64,000 nucleotides of DNA from Sphingomonas ginkgonis (GTDB lineage: Bacteria; Pseudomonadota; Alphaproteobacteria; Sphingomonadales; Sphingomonadaceae), in NCBI RefSeq assembly GCF_003970925.1, contig NZ_RWJF01000001.1, positions 1,978,501 through 2,042,500 on the forward strand, in the 5' to 3' direction. Position numbers and translations under genes: made by a program. A model generated the notes under the pieces. That model did no database searches. It had not been told where the DNA came from and worked only from the letters and a program-made list of their open reading frames with translations. This document shows positions 1-9,002 of this stretch, piece by piece. Numbering within the stretch: position 1 is the stretch's first letter; each line of letters starts with the position of its first letter.

Positions 1-527
1 CGACCCTGATGTTCTACGAGTGGAGCCGCATGGTGCGGGGCTGGGGCTTCGCCTGGCAGGCCGCGGGGTTCGTCTATGCGCTGATCCCGGCACTGTCGCT
101 GCTGTGGATCCGCGAACGCGCGCATGACGGGTTTGCGCAGCTCATGTGGGTGTTCCTTGTGACTTGGTCGGCCGACATCGGCGCCTACTTCACCGGCCGG
201 GCGCTGGGCGGTCCCAAGCTGGCGCCGAGCATCAGTCCCAACAAGACCGTATCGGGCTTGGTCGGCGGGCTGGTCGCCGCCACCCTCGTCGCCGGCCTGT
301 GGGTCGCAGCCAACCACCTTCAGGCGCGTTGGTACCTGCTGGCGCCGCTGTTCGCGTTCGCCAGCGCGATGGGCGACCTGTTCGAAAGCGGACTGAAGCG
401 GAAGGCCGGCGTGAAGGATTCAGGAACGATCTTGCCTGGGCATGGCGGCGTTCTCGACCGTTTGGACGGGCTGGTCCCGGTGGCGGCGCTGGCCGGACTG
501 ACCGTGCTGCTGGGAGCGGCGGCCTGA
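1..527 (+). CDS. cdsA: Phosphatidate cytidylyltransferase, C-terminal part (5' end outside window)
   Basis: C-terminal ~174 residues of the integral inner-membrane enzyme that makes CDP-diacylglycerol from phosphatidic acid and CTP for phospholipid synthesis. The frame is open to the window edge, so the start and first membrane helices lie upstream. What is visible is a run of hydrophobic helices and, near the end, the family signature SGLKRKAGVKDSG followed by LPGHGGVLDR, which carries the conserved Lys, Asp and His residues. The stop TGA overlaps the dxr start by one base (TGATG), matching the usual alphaproteobacterial order uppS-cdsA-dxr-rseP-bamA. The identification is secure; only completeness is lacking. 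Confidence 0.93.
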   Translation, partial: TLMFYEWSRMVRGWGFAWQAAGFVYALIPALSLLWIRERAHDGFAQLMWVFLVTWSADIGAYFTGRALGGPKLAPSISPNKTVSGLVGGLVAATLVAGLWVAANHLQARWYLLAPLFAFASAMGDLFESGLKRKAGVKDSGTILPGHGGVLDRLDGLVPVAALAGLTVLLGAAA

Positions 528-1684
528 TGAAGCGGATTGCCATCCTCGGCGCCACCGGATCGATCGGCAAGTCGACGCTCGACCTCGTCGAGGCCAGCCC
601 GGACGACTATCGGGTCACCGCGCTCACCGCCGCGACCGATGTCGACGGGCTCGCCGCGGCTGCGCGCCGGACCCGCGCCGGCCTGGCGGTGATCGCCGAC
701 GAGCGCCGGCTCGACGACCTTCGATCGGCATTGGCGGGCACCTCGACCCGGGTCGCGGCCGGACGCGCCGCGCTGTCCGAGGCCGCCGTAGCCGACGCCG
801 ACTGGGTGATGGCCGCGATCGTCGGCTGCGCGGGGCTCGAGCCGGTCATGGCCGCCGTCGACGCGGGCCTCTCGGTTGCGCTCGCCAACAAGGAGGCACT
901 GGTTACCGCCGGCACGCTGATGACCCGCGCGGCCGAGCGATCGGACGCAACCATCCTGCCGGTCGACAGCGAACATAACGCCATTTTTCAATGCCTTGCC
1001 GGGCAGAACCAAGATGCCGTCGCAAGGCTTGTGCTGACCTCCAGCGGCGGGCCGTTCCGAACCTGGACGGCGGAGCGGATGGCCGGCGCCTCGCCCGAGC
1101 AGGCGGTCGCCCACCCCAATTGGTCGATGGGCGCCAAGATCAGCGTCGACAGCGCGACGATGATGAACAAGGGGCTCGAGCTGATCGAGGCCCATCACCT
1201 CTTCGCGATGCCGTCGGCGCAGATCGACATTCTCGTCCACCCGCAGTCGGTGATCCACTCGCTGGTCGAGTTCACCGACGGTTCAATGCTCGCTCAGCTA
1301 GGATCGCCCGACATGCGGATCCCGATCGCCCACACGCTGGCCTGGCCGCAACGGATGCAGACCCGGGCCCAGCGGCTCGACCTTGCCGCCGTCGCGCAGT
1401 TGAGCTTCGAAAGTCCCGATCCCGTCCGCTTCCCCGCGCTCCGGCTGGCCCGCGCGGCGCTCGAGGGTGGCGGCGCGGCGCCGATCGTCCTCAACGCCGC
1501 CAACGAGATCGCAGTCGCCGCCTTCCTCGACCGGCGGCTCCCGTTCGGACGCATCGCGGCCCTGGTCGAGGATGCCTTGGACCGATCCACCGCGACGGCG
1601 CCGACCTCGATTGGCGACGTGCTCGAGATCGACCGCACAACCCGGCGCGCCGCCGACGCGCTCCTGCCCGCGATGGCCGCCTGA
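527..1684 (+). CDS. dxr: 1-deoxy-D-xylulose 5-phosphate reductoisomerase
   Basis: 385 residues, the normal family length. It converts DXP to 2-C-methyl-D-erythritol 4-phosphate with NADPH, the first committed step of the MEP isoprenoid pathway; ispDF at 41043 supplies later steps. The N-terminus has the nucleotide-binding loop GATGSIGKST (residues 8-17). The metal and substrate region VDSEHNAIFQCL lies near residue 145, followed by SSGGPF and MNKGLELIEAHHLF. The ATG at 527 overlaps the cdsA stop and gives the expected N-terminus MKRIAILGATG; the same frame is open further upstream, but that stretch is only the shadow of cdsA. It is translationally coupled on both sides. Confidence 0.97.
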   Translation: MKRIAILGATGSIGKSTLDLVEASPDDYRVTALTAATDVDGLAAAARRTRAGLAVIADERRLDDLRSALAGTSTRVAAGRAALSEAAVADADWVMAAIVGCAGLEPVMAAVDAGLSVALANKEALVTAGTLMTRAAERSDATILPVDSEHNAIFQCLAGQNQDAVARLVLTSSGGPFRTWTAERMAGASPEQAVAHPNWSMGAKISVDSATMMNKGLELIEAHHLFAMPSAQIDILVHPQSVIHSLVEFTDGSMLAQLGSPDMRIPIAHTLAWPQRMQTRAQRLDLAAVAQLSFESPDPVRFPALRLARAALEGGGAAPIVLNAANEIAVAAFLDRRLPFGRIAALVEDALDRSTATAPTSIGDVLEIDRTTRRAADALLPAMAA

Positions 1685-2811
1685 TGCTTCCGCAGCCGCC
1701 GGTCTGGTTCATCGCAATCGCCTTCATCGCGGCGCTCGGCCCGTTGGTCTTCTTCCACGAGCTCGGCCATTACCTCGTCGCGCGCTGGTTCGGAATCGGG
1801 GCCGAGACCTTCTCGATAGGGTTCGGGCGCGAGATCGCCGGCTGGAGCGACCGCCGCGGCACCCGCTGGCAGATCGGCTGGCTGCCGTTCGGCGGTTACG
1901 TGAAATTCACCGGCGACATGGATCCGGCCAGCCAGGGTGCGCGTAAGGACCTTCCCCCGGAGGTCGCCGTGCGGAGCTTCCACACCAAGCCTTGGTGGCA
2001 GCGCTTCCTGGTAGTGCTGGCCGGCCCGATGGCCAATTTCCTGCTCGCGATCCTCATTGTCGCCGGGCTGTTCGCCATTCAAGGCGAGCCGCGCACTCCG
2101 CCGGTCGTCAACATGGTCCAGCCCGGCAGCGCGGCCGCCCAGGCCGGCTTCCGGCCGGGCGACCGCATCGTCGCCGCCAACGGGCGCGGGATCGACGATT
2201 TCAGCCAGCTGAGCGAGTTCGTGATGCTTCGGCCGGGTGCCGACGTGACGATCCAGTTCGTTCGCGGCGGTCAGACGTTCTCCACTACCGCGCACGTCCG
2301 GCGCGAGGTGCAGCGCGATCGCTTCGGCCAGACCTTCCAGATCGGCCGGCTCGGCATCTATGCGACCGGTCGCGACTACCAGCGGGTCTCGCCGCTGCGG
2401 CTGCTCCCCGATGCCGCCGGCTTCACGGTGCGGATGACGCGCTCGATGGTCGACGGCATCTGGCAGATCGTCACCGGCCGGCTGTCCGCCGACCAGATCG
2501 GCGGCCCCTTGAAGATGGCTCAGATCGCGGGCCAGCAGGCGTCGCTCGGCCTTGTCGACTTCGTCTGGCTGCTGGCGCTCTTCTCCATAAACCTCGGGTT
2601 CATCAACCTCTTGCCAGTTCCCATGCTCGACGGTGGACATCTGGCTTTCTACCTGGCCGAGGCGGTTCGCCGCCGACCGGTCAGCGAGCGGGCTCAGGAG
2701 TGGGCGTTTCGGGGAGGGTTTGCGGCATTGCTGACGCTGCTCCTCTTCACCACCGTTAACGATCTTGGCTCGCTGGGGCTGTGGGAAAGGCTCGAGCGCT
2801 TGATTGGCTGA
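1684..2811 (+). CDS. rseP: Site-2 intramembrane zinc protease RseP
   Basis: 375 residues. Inner-membrane metalloprotease that cleaves anti-sigma factors and signal-peptide remnants within the membrane. The zinc motif HELGH is at residues 25-29 in the first membrane helix. A PDZ domain lies at roughly 120-200 (GSAAAQAGFRPGDRIVAANG). The second catalytic motif NLLPVPMLDGGH is near residue 310. The ATG at 1684 overlaps the dxr stop (TGATG), so the genes are coupled. About 90 bp without a gene separate it from bamA, enough for a promoter, although none could be recognised. In alphaproteobacteria this position between dxr and bamA is standard. Confidence 0.96.
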   Translation: MLPQPPVWFIAIAFIAALGPLVFFHELGHYLVARWFGIGAETFSIGFGREIAGWSDRRGTRWQIGWLPFGGYVKFTGDMDPASQGARKDLPPEVAVRSFHTKPWWQRFLVVLAGPMANFLLAILIVAGLFAIQGEPRTPPVVNMVQPGSAAAQAGFRPGDRIVAANGRGIDDFSQLSEFVMLRPGADVTIQFVRGGQTFSTTAHVRREVQRDRFGQTFQIGRLGIYATGRDYQRVSPLRLLPDAAGFTVRMTRSMVDGIWQIVTGRLSADQIGGPLKMAQIAGQQASLGLVDFVWLLALFSINLGFINLLPVPMLDGGHLAFYLAEAVRRRPVSERAQEWAFRGGFAALLTLLLFTTVNDLGSLGLWERLERLIG

Positions 2812-2901
2812 CCGGCTTGGGGCAGGGGGCTGACGGGCAGATTGAACGAGGCGGCGCCGCGGACAGGGGCAGCGCCACCTTAAGCTTTAGGCGGGGACCG
2901 C

Positions 2902-5547
2902 GTGATTTCGACCAAGGCCATGACTTATCGGCAGCGTGCTGGCGCCGCCCTGCTTATCAGCACGGCGCTGACCTCCTGGTCGGCACCGCTCCTGGCGCAG
3001 GCGGCCCCGGCGCCGGCCCAGACCACCCCGCAGCAGGCTCCGGCCGCGGAGCCGCAGGCGCCCGCCGCCGCGCCGGCACCCGTCGTCGCCGCGCCGACGC
3101 AGGGCACGATCCGCTCGGTCCGGGTGGTCGGTACCGAGCGCCTCGAGGCGGAGACGGTGCGTCAGTATGCGAACCTCTCGCCCGGCCAGACCTACACCGC
3201 CGAGACGCTCGACCAGGCGATCAAGGATCTCTACGCGACCGAGCTGTTCGCCGACGCCCAGATCGGCGGCGGCAACACCGGCGACATCGTCATCACGGTG
3301 CGCGAGAACCCGGTCATCAACCGCATCGTGCTCGAGGGCAACAAGCGGCTCAAGAGCGACAAGATCAACCCCGAGATCAAGCTCGCGCCGCGGCAGATCT
3401 TCACCCGTTCCAAGGTCCGCGCCGACGTCGATCGGATCATCGAACTGTACAAGCGGCAGGGCCGCTTCGCCGCGACGGTCGAGCCGAAGGTCGTCCAGCT
3501 CGACCAGAACCGCGTCGACCTCATCTTCGAGATCAACGAGGGTGACCTCTCCAAGGTCCGCGCGATCAACATCATCGGCAACAAGAGCTTCGGCCACGAC
3601 CGCCTGGTGAAGGAGATGTACACCAAGCAGGCGGGCGGGTTCCTCGGCTTTTTGAAGTCGAACGACACCTATGACCCGGACCGGCTCGCGGCCGACCAGC
3701 AGAAGCTCCGCGCCTTCTACCTGACCCAAGGCTATGCCGACTTCCGGGTCGTCCAGGCGCTCGCCGAGCTGACCCCGGACCGCCGCGACTTCATCATCAC
3801 CTACGTCGTCGAGGAAGGTCCGCGCTACAAGTTCGGGAAGATCGACGCCGACAGCCAGCTGCGCGACTTCGCAAACGCCGAGGTGCTTAAGACCGCCAAC
3901 ATCAAGACGGGCACCTGGTTCAACGCCAAGCAGATCGAGGATTCGGTCACCGCTTTGAACGAGAAGGCGGGCGGCCTCGGCTACGCCTTCGCGGACATCG
4001 ATCCCGACTACAACCGCAACGTCGAAACCAAGACGATGGACGTGACCTTCAAGGTCAACGAGACGCCGCGCGTCTACGTCGAGCGGATCGAGATCACTGG
4101 CAACACCAACACGCGCGACAAGGTCATCCGCCGCGAGTTCCGCATCAACGAGGGCGACGCCTTCAACGCGCAGCGGATCAAGCGCACCCAGGACCGCATC
4201 CAGAGCCTCGGCTATTTCCAGGACAAGCTGGAGGTCAAGCAGGCGCAGGGCTCCGCGGCCGACCGGGTGGTGCTCAGCACCGACGTCCAGGAAAAGTCGA
4301 CCGGCCAGCTCCAGGTGTCCGCCGGCTACTCCAGCCTCGAGAAGTTCATCGTCGCCTTGTCGGTCGAGCAGAACAACTTCCGCGGCATGGGCCAGTCGCT
4401 CAGCGCCGGGGTCAACTACAGCCGCTACTCGAAGTCGGTGCAGCTGGGCTTCACCGAGCCCTATCTGTTCGACAAGCAGGTGCTGCTCGGCGGCGAAATC
4501 TACCGCCGCGACCTCAACAGCTTCAACTACATCGGGAACGAGCGCAACACGACCTATTCGCAGACGACCACGGGCGGCGGGCTCCGGCTAGGCTTCCCGG
4601 TCAACGAATATCTGACGATCGGCACGCGCTACAGCCTGAACTTCGACAAGATCTCGCTTGATCAGAGCACCTTCTATACCAACGGCGTCTGCGATCCGCT
4701 GAAGGCCGGCACCTACCTGTGTGACGAGCTCGGCAAGCGGACGACCTCGTCGATCGGCTACAGCTTCGCCTACGACAACACCAACGGCATTCGCGCGACC
4801 CGAGGGCAGCGGGCGGTGTTCAGCCAGGACTTCGCGGGCCTCGGCGGCGACGTGCGCTACCTGCGGACCCAGGCCAATGGCACGAAATACTGGGGCCTGC
4901 CGCGCGGCTTCATCCTCTCGGCCCATGCCGAGGGCGGCTACATCAAGGCGCTCAAGAGCTCGTCGGATCCGACCAAGGATCCGATCCGCCTGAACGACCG
5001 CTTCTTCGGGCAGGACCTCCGCGGCTTCGACATCCGCGGCATTGGTCCGCGGGTCATCCGCACGCCGTACGACATCACCACCGGCAACCTGGTGGCGGTG
5101 GACAAGAACAACCGCATCACCGATGCGCTGGGCGGCCGAGCCTACTACATGGGCCGGCTCGAGCTCGAGATCCCGTTGTCGTCGGCGGCCCGCAACCTCG
5201 GCCTCCGCCCGTCGGCGTTCGTTGACGTCGGCTCGGTCTTCGGGCTGCGGACCCCGGCCCTCCAGAACTTTCTGGCGCGCTGCATCGACTCGACAACCGG
5301 CAATACGGTTTCGACGATCGCGCCTGGCTCGACTGTCCCGGTGACCTGCCCGACCGGCCAGACCGCGGTGGCGGGCTACCAAGAAGTCTTCTCTGGCAAC
5401 TCGCCCAAGCCGCGTGTCTCGGTCGGCATCGGCGTCAACTGGACCTCGCCGTTCGGCCCGCTGCGCATCGATCTCGCTAAGGCGCTGGTCAAGCAGCCGG
5501 GCGACGAAACCAAGCTCTTCTCCTTCAACGTAGGAACGTCCTTCTGA
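2902..5547 (+). CDS. bamA: Outer-membrane protein assembly factor BamA
   Basis: 881 residues from the GTG at 2902, or 875 from the in-frame ATG at 2920; the second start leaves a cleaner signal peptide ending ...APLLAQAA. Essential outer-membrane insertase for beta-barrel proteins. After an Ala/Pro-rich linker come repeated POTRA domains (roughly residues 70-410) and then the Omp85 barrel. The conserved lid motif RGF occurs at about residues 706-712 (LRGFDIRGIGPR), and the chain ends in an aromatic residue (NVGTSF) as barrels do. Two Cys pairs sit in predicted extracellular loops, near residues 596/608 and 793/815. The stop overlaps the next gene by one base. Confidence 0.96.
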   Translation: MISTKAMTYRQRAGAALLISTALTSWSAPLLAQAAPAPAQTTPQQAPAAEPQAPAAAPAPVVAAPTQGTIRSVRVVGTERLEAETVRQYANLSPGQTYTAETLDQAIKDLYATELFADAQIGGGNTGDIVITVRENPVINRIVLEGNKRLKSDKINPEIKLAPRQIFTRSKVRADVDRIIELYKRQGRFAATVEPKVVQLDQNRVDLIFEINEGDLSKVRAINIIGNKSFGHDRLVKEMYTKQAGGFLGFLKSNDTYDPDRLAADQQKLRAFYLTQGYADFRVVQALAELTPDRRDFIITYVVEEGPRYKFGKIDADSQLRDFANAEVLKTANIKTGTWFNAKQIEDSVTALNEKAGGLGYAFADIDPDYNRNVETKTMDVTFKVNETPRVYVERIEITGNTNTRDKVIRREFRINEGDAFNAQRIKRTQDRIQSLGYFQDKLEVKQAQGSAADRVVLSTDVQEKSTGQLQVSAGYSSLEKFIVALSVEQNNFRGMGQSLSAGVNYSRYSKSVQLGFTEPYLFDKQVLLGGEIYRRDLNSFNYIGNERNTTYSQTTTGGGLRLGFPVNEYLTIGTRYSLNFDKISLDQSTFYTNGVCDPLKAGTYLCDELGKRTTSSIGYSFAYDNTNGIRATRGQRAVFSQDFAGLGGDVRYLRTQANGTKYWGLPRGFILSAHAEGGYIKALKSSSDPTKDPIRLNDRFFGQDLRGFDIRGIGPRVIRTPYDITTGNLVAVDKNNRITDALGGRAYYMGRLELEIPLSSAARNLGLRPSAFVDVGSVFGLRTPALQNFLARCIDSTTGNTVSTIAPGSTVPVTCPTGQTAVAGYQEVFSGNSPKPRVSVGIGVNWTSPFGPLRIDLAKALVKQPGDETKLFSFNVGTSF

Positions 5548-6131
5548 TGAACAGCAAGCTTCTTCTTGCCGCGGTCGCGGCGACCCTCGTCACGGCGCCG
5601 GGTGCCGCGCTGGCGCAGCGCGCGCCTGCCGCCACGATCGTCGTCGTCGACACGGCGCGGGTCTATCGCGACTGCAACGCCTGCCGCACCGCCGCCACCA
5701 ACCTGCAGGGCCAGCTGACCAGCGCGCAGCAGCGCGCGCAGACGCTCGGCCAGCAGCTGCAGACCGAGCAGGCGTCGCTGCAGACCGCGGTCGCGGCGCT
5801 CAAGGGCAAGGATCCGGATGCCGCGCTCAAGGGTCGCATCACCGCCTTCCAGCAGCGCCAGCAGAACGCCCAGCAGGAGCTGGCGCGGCTGCAGACGAAC
5901 ATCCAGTCGACCCAGGCGAACGTGACTCGCCAGATCGACGCCAAGATCGGCCCGATCTACCAGCAGGTGATGACCACGCGCGGCGCCAACATGGCCGTCG
6001 ACGTTGGCGCCACGCTGGCCAGCGCGGCCGGTCTGGACGTCACCAACGACGTTCTCGCTGCGCTCAACAGCCAGCTTCCGAGCGTCAGCGTCACCCCGCT
6101 GCCGCAGCAGGCGCAGCCGCAGGGCCGCTAG
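5547..6131 (+). CDS. OmpH/Skp-family periplasmic chaperone
   Basis: 194 residues. Small periplasmic chaperone that holds unfolded outer-membrane proteins on the way to BamA. It has a signal peptide ([20 protein letters not shown], cleavage near ALAQ), then a short beta segment ([15 protein letters not shown]) and a long Gln/Ala-rich coiled coil (roughly residues 50-135) typical of Skp tentacles. CNAC at about residues 43-46 is unusual for Skp. The ATG overlaps the bamA stop, so the two are co-translated. In many Gram-negatives lpxD follows; here fabZ follows directly. Family placement rests on architecture and position more than on strong motifs. Confidence 0.86.
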   Translation: MNSKLLLAAVAATLVTAPGAALAQRAPAATIVVVDTARVYRDCNACRTAATNLQGQLTSAQQRAQTLGQQLQTEQASLQTAVAALKGKDPDAALKGRITAFQQRQQNAQQELARLQTNIQSTQANVTRQIDAKIGPIYQQVMTTRGANMAVDVGATLASAAGLDVTNDVLAALNSQLPSVSVTPLPQQAQPQGR

Positions 6132-6135
6132 TCGG

Positions 6136-6612
6136 GTGGCGGACACGGACGCCGGCGCCGCGCTCGGCCCGCTCGACGTGACGCGGGTCATGGCGGCGCT
6201 GCCGCACCGCTACCCGATGCTGCTCGTCGATCGGGTCGAGGAGCTGGTCCGGGACCAGCGGATCCGCGCCGTCAAGGCGGTGACGATCAACGAGGGCTTC
6301 TTCCAGGGGCATTTCCCCGGACGGCCGATCATGCCGGGCGTGCTGATCGTCGAGGCGCTGGCGCAGGCCGCCGGCGTGCTCGCGGTCGAAAGCCTTGGGC
6401 TCGCCGGCTCGGGCAAGCTCGTCTATTTCATGGCGATTGACGGCGCGAAGTTCCGCGTCCCGGTCGAGCCGGGCGTGCTGCTCCACCTCGAGGTGGAATT
6501 CGTCCAGAAGCGCTCGAGCGTGTGCAAGTTCGCGGGCCGCGCGCTGGTCGACGGCAAGCTCGCCGCCGAGGCGAACTTCACGGCGATGATCGCGGATCCG
6601 CCGAAGGCCTGA
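6136..6612 (+). CDS. fabZ: 3-hydroxyacyl-[acyl-carrier-protein] dehydratase FabZ
   Basis: 158 residues from the GTG at 6136, four bases after the preceding stop; no other start fits between that stop and the conserved [16 protein letters not shown]. It dehydrates 3-hydroxyacyl-ACP to trans-2-enoyl-ACP in type II fatty acid synthesis in the cytosol. The hot-dog fold active site is complete: [20 protein letters not shown] with catalytic His59 and Glu73. It usually sits between lpxD and lpxA; both are missing here, which fits an organism without classical lipid A made from this locus. Its 3' end overlaps the convergent btuD gene by 35 bases. Confidence 0.96.
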   Translation: MADTDAGAALGPLDVTRVMAALPHRYPMLLVDRVEELVRDQRIRAVKAVTINEGFFQGHFPGRPIMPGVLIVEALAQAAGVLAVESLGLAGSGKLVYFMAIDGAKFRVPVEPGVLLHLEVEFVQKRSSVCKFAGRALVDGKLAAEANFTAMIADPPKA

Positions 6613-7303
6613 GGCCGAGTTCGACGGCGTCGAGTCGGAAGGCTTCGGCGAAGCTTGCGGAATCAAGGACGTGGGCCGGGTCGCCGTCGGCGGTGACCCG
6701 GCCTTCGTGCATCAGCAGCAACCGTTCGAAGCGTGGCGCCTGCGCAAGGTCGTGCAGCGCGACCAGCACCGCGGCGCCGCGCCCCGCCTCGGCTCCCAGC
6801 AGCTCGAGCGTTCGCAGCACCCACCAGGGATCCAGATTGGCGAGCGGCTCGTCGAGCAGCAGCACGCGCGGCCGACCGGCCAGGGCCCGCGCGAGGAGCA
6901 CGCGGGCGCGCTCTCCGGTCGAAAGCCGGTCGAGCGGCCGCTCGGCGAAGCGCGAAACCTCCAGCGCGGCCATCAACTCCTCGACGCGGGCGGGATCGGG
7001 GCGATCGAGGCCCAGCGCGATCACGTCCTGCGCGGCGATCGGCCAATGCGCGTCGCGCGACGCTGGGAGGTAGGCGAGCAGCTGGCGGCGGCGCGCCGGG
7101 GCGACCCGGCCCAGCTCCTCGCCGGCAACGCGCACCGTCCCGCTCGCCTCGGGATCGATGCCGGCCAGCGCACGGAGCAGGCTCGTCTTGCCGCCGCCGT
7201 TCGGCCCGATCACTGCTGCCAGCGCTCCGGCCGACAGGGTCAGCCCCGTCGGCTGCAGCCGGCCGGCAACCTCGAGGCGGTCGGCGGCGAGCAGCGCCGT
7301 CAT
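6578..7303 (-). CDS. btuD: Cobalamin ABC transporter ATP-binding protein
   Basis: 241 residues. Cytoplasmic ATPase of a vitamin B12/iron-siderophore type importer. Motifs in order: Walker A GPNGGGKT (33-40), signature LSTGE (127-131), Walker B VLLLDE (147-152) and switch His184. The start chosen at 7303 overlaps the permease stop as ATGA; the open frame extends 12 codons further, but those lie inside btuC. It is last of four minus-strand genes behind a cobalamin riboswitch, which makes B12 the likely cargo; from the protein alone a siderophore would be equally possible. The last 35 bases overlap the fabZ end. Confidence 0.9.
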   Translation of the reverse strand: MTALLAADRLEVAGRLQPTGLTLSAGALAAVIGPNGGGKTSLLRALAGIDPEASGTVRVAGEELGRVAPARRRQLLAYLPASRDAHWPIAAQDVIALGLDRPDPARVEELMAALEVSRFAERPLDRLSTGERARVLLARALAGRPRVLLLDEPLANLDPWWVLRTLELLGAEAGRGAAVLVALHDLAQAPRFERLLLMHEGRVTADGDPAHVLDSASFAEAFRLDAVELGLRPSADPRSSP

Positions 7304-8265
7304 GGCGTCAGCCTCCAGCGCATCTGCACCAGCAGCCATAGGAACAGCGGCGTGCCGAGCAGCGCGGTGATCGCGCCCGGCGGGATCGAGCGGCCGAGCG
7401 GCGCCAGCCGGCTCAGCAGGTCGGCCAGCCCGAGCAGCAGCGCCCCGAGCAGCCCGGCGGGGAGCAGGGCGCGGCCGGGATGCCCGCGGGTCAGGCGCCG
7501 CGCGAGCACGGGGGCGACCAGGCCGATGAAGCCGACCGCGCCGCCCACGGCCACGCAGGCGCCGACGGCCACCGCGACCAGCACCACCACTTCCCGGCGC
7601 AGCCGTCCGGTGCGCACCCCGAGCGAGGCGGCGACGTCCTCGCCGAGCGCCAGCCGGTCGAGCGCGCGGCTTCGCGCCAGGAGCAGGGCGCAGGCCCCCG
7701 CCGCGGGGAGCAGCACCGCCGCCTGCGCCAGGCTGCGATCGGCGAAGTCGCCGAGCAGCCAGGAAAAGGCTTCGTAGAAGGCGAAGGGCGAGGGCGCGAG
7801 CGCCAGTGCCAGCGTGGTCGCGGCGCCCGCGGCGAGGCTAATCGCGAGCCCGGCCAGCAGCATGGTCAGCGGATCGGCGCGGCGTCCGGCCAGCGCGAGA
7901 AGCAGGAGCAAGGCCAGCAGGGCGCCCGTCGCCGCGCCGAAGCCCAGCGCCAGCGGGCCGGTGAGGCCGAGCCAGGCGCTTGCAGCCACCGCCCCCAGCG
8001 CCGCGCCGCTGGAGGAGCCGGTCAGGTCGGGTGACGCTAGGGGATTGGCGAACAACGCCTGCAGCGCCGCGCCGCAGATGCCGAGGACGGCCCCGTAGCC
8101 GAGCGCAAGCAAGGCCCGCGGGAGCCGAAGCTCGACGAAGATCTCGCGGGCGAGGGCCGGGTCGAGCCGGGCGAGCGCCCGCAACGGCGCGAGCGGCACG
8201 CAAAGCTCCAGCACCGCCACCAGCAGGAGCGACGCCAGGCCGAGCAGGACGGCGGTGCGGCTCAG
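7300..8265 (-). CDS. btuC: Cobalamin ABC transporter permease (FecCD family)
   Basis: 321 residues if it starts at the CTG of 8265. Inner-membrane channel with about ten hydrophobic helices. Family landmarks are ELRLPRALLALGYGAVLGICGAALQALFANPLASPDLTG (read in two pieces), LASLGVRTG and VGFIGLVAP near the C-terminus, with the BtuD coupling region at LGEDVAAS. No ATG, GTG or TTG lies at a sensible place: the only far-upstream ATG (8520) is inside btuF. The CTG at 8265 overlaps the btuF stop (CTGA) and is preceded by GGAGGCGAGG, a good ribosome-binding site. A non-standard start is therefore the best reading. Confidence 0.85.
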   Translation of the reverse strand: MSRTAVLLGLASLLLVAVLELCVPLAPLRALARLDPALAREIFVELRLPRALLALGYGAVLGICGAALQALFANPLASPDLTGSSSGAALGAVAASAWLGLTGPLALGFGAATGALLALLLLLALAGRRADPLTMLLAGLAISLAAGAATTLALALAPSPFAFYEAFSWLLGDFADRSLAQAAVLLPAAGACALLLARSRALDRLALGEDVAASLGVRTGRLRREVVVLVAVAVGACVAVGGAVGFIGLVAPVLARRLTRGHPGRALLPAGLLGALLLGLADLLSRLAPLGRSIPPGAITALLGTPLFLWLLVQMRWRLTP

Positions 8266-9002
8266 CCTCGCCTCCGCAATCGCTCGACCTCGTCGATCAT
8301 GGTCGGTCCGGCACAGGTCCAGCGGCGGCCGTCGGCAACGAGCCTGCGGCTGGCCGCGCGCTGCACCAGCGGATGCCGTAGCCAGTCCCGCCCGCGCGAC
8401 TGCTGGTCGGAGCGATAATTGCTGACGATCAGCCACTTGGGCGGGTTGGCGGCGAGCGTCTCGAGGCTCAGCCGATTGCCGGGGAGGGAGCGCTGCCGAA
8501 AACCGGCAAGGCGCAGCCATCGCGCGCCGAGACTGTCCGGCGCCAGCGACTGGCCCGCGTTGGCGACGAAAATGGCGTCCTCGGCGCGCGGCGGCGGGCT
8601 CCGCTGAAGCATGGCGAGGCGGGCGATCTGGCTACTGGCGCGGGCCGGTTCACCGAGCGCGGATGCGACCTGCCGGAGGTTGGCGGCCACGTCCGCCAGG
8701 CTGGCCGGACTGCGCAGGTCGAGGACCCGCAGTCCCAGCCGCCGGGCGATCAGCCCGGTCGCACGGCCACCGCCACCCATGGTGAGCACGAGATCGGGAC
8801 GGCTCGCCAGCGCCGTCTCGAGCGTGCCGGCGTTGCGAGGAAACGGCCGTGCCTGCCGCCACAGCGCCGACTCCGCGGGATCACTGCTGAGGTAGGACAG
8901 GCTGGCGATCTCCGGCGGACGCGCCAGCAGCAGCAGATATTCGTCGGCGCAAAGGTTGAGCGAAGCGACCCTAGCGGTCCAGAGCAAGGCGGATGCCAGC
9001 AT
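8262..9002 (-). CDS. btuF: Periplasmic cobalamin-binding protein (BtuF-like)
   Basis: 246 residues from the ATG at 9002. Class III periplasmic binding protein that hands B12 to BtuCD. The N-terminal domain begins with the typical strand [17 protein letters not shown], followed by RPDLVLTMGG; the C-terminal half has WLIVSNY and RWTCAGPTMIDEVERL. The leader before the mature domain is only about ten residues ([10 protein letters not shown]), short and without an early Lys/Arg, so export is questionable unless a start further upstream within btuB is used (the frame is open to 9083). The gene start overlaps the btuB end by 32 bases and its stop overlaps btuC. Confidence 0.85.
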   Translation of the reverse strand: MLASALLWTARVASLNLCADEYLLLLARPPEIASLSYLSSDPAESALWRQARPFPRNAGTLETALASRPDLVLTMGGGGRATGLIARRLGLRVLDLRSPASLADVAANLRQVASALGEPARASSQIARLAMLQRSPPPRAEDAIFVANAGQSLAPDSLGARWLRLAGFRQRSLPGNRLSLETLAANPPKWLIVSNYRSDQQSRGRDWLRHPLVQRAASRRLVADGRRWTCAGPTMIDEVERLRRRG

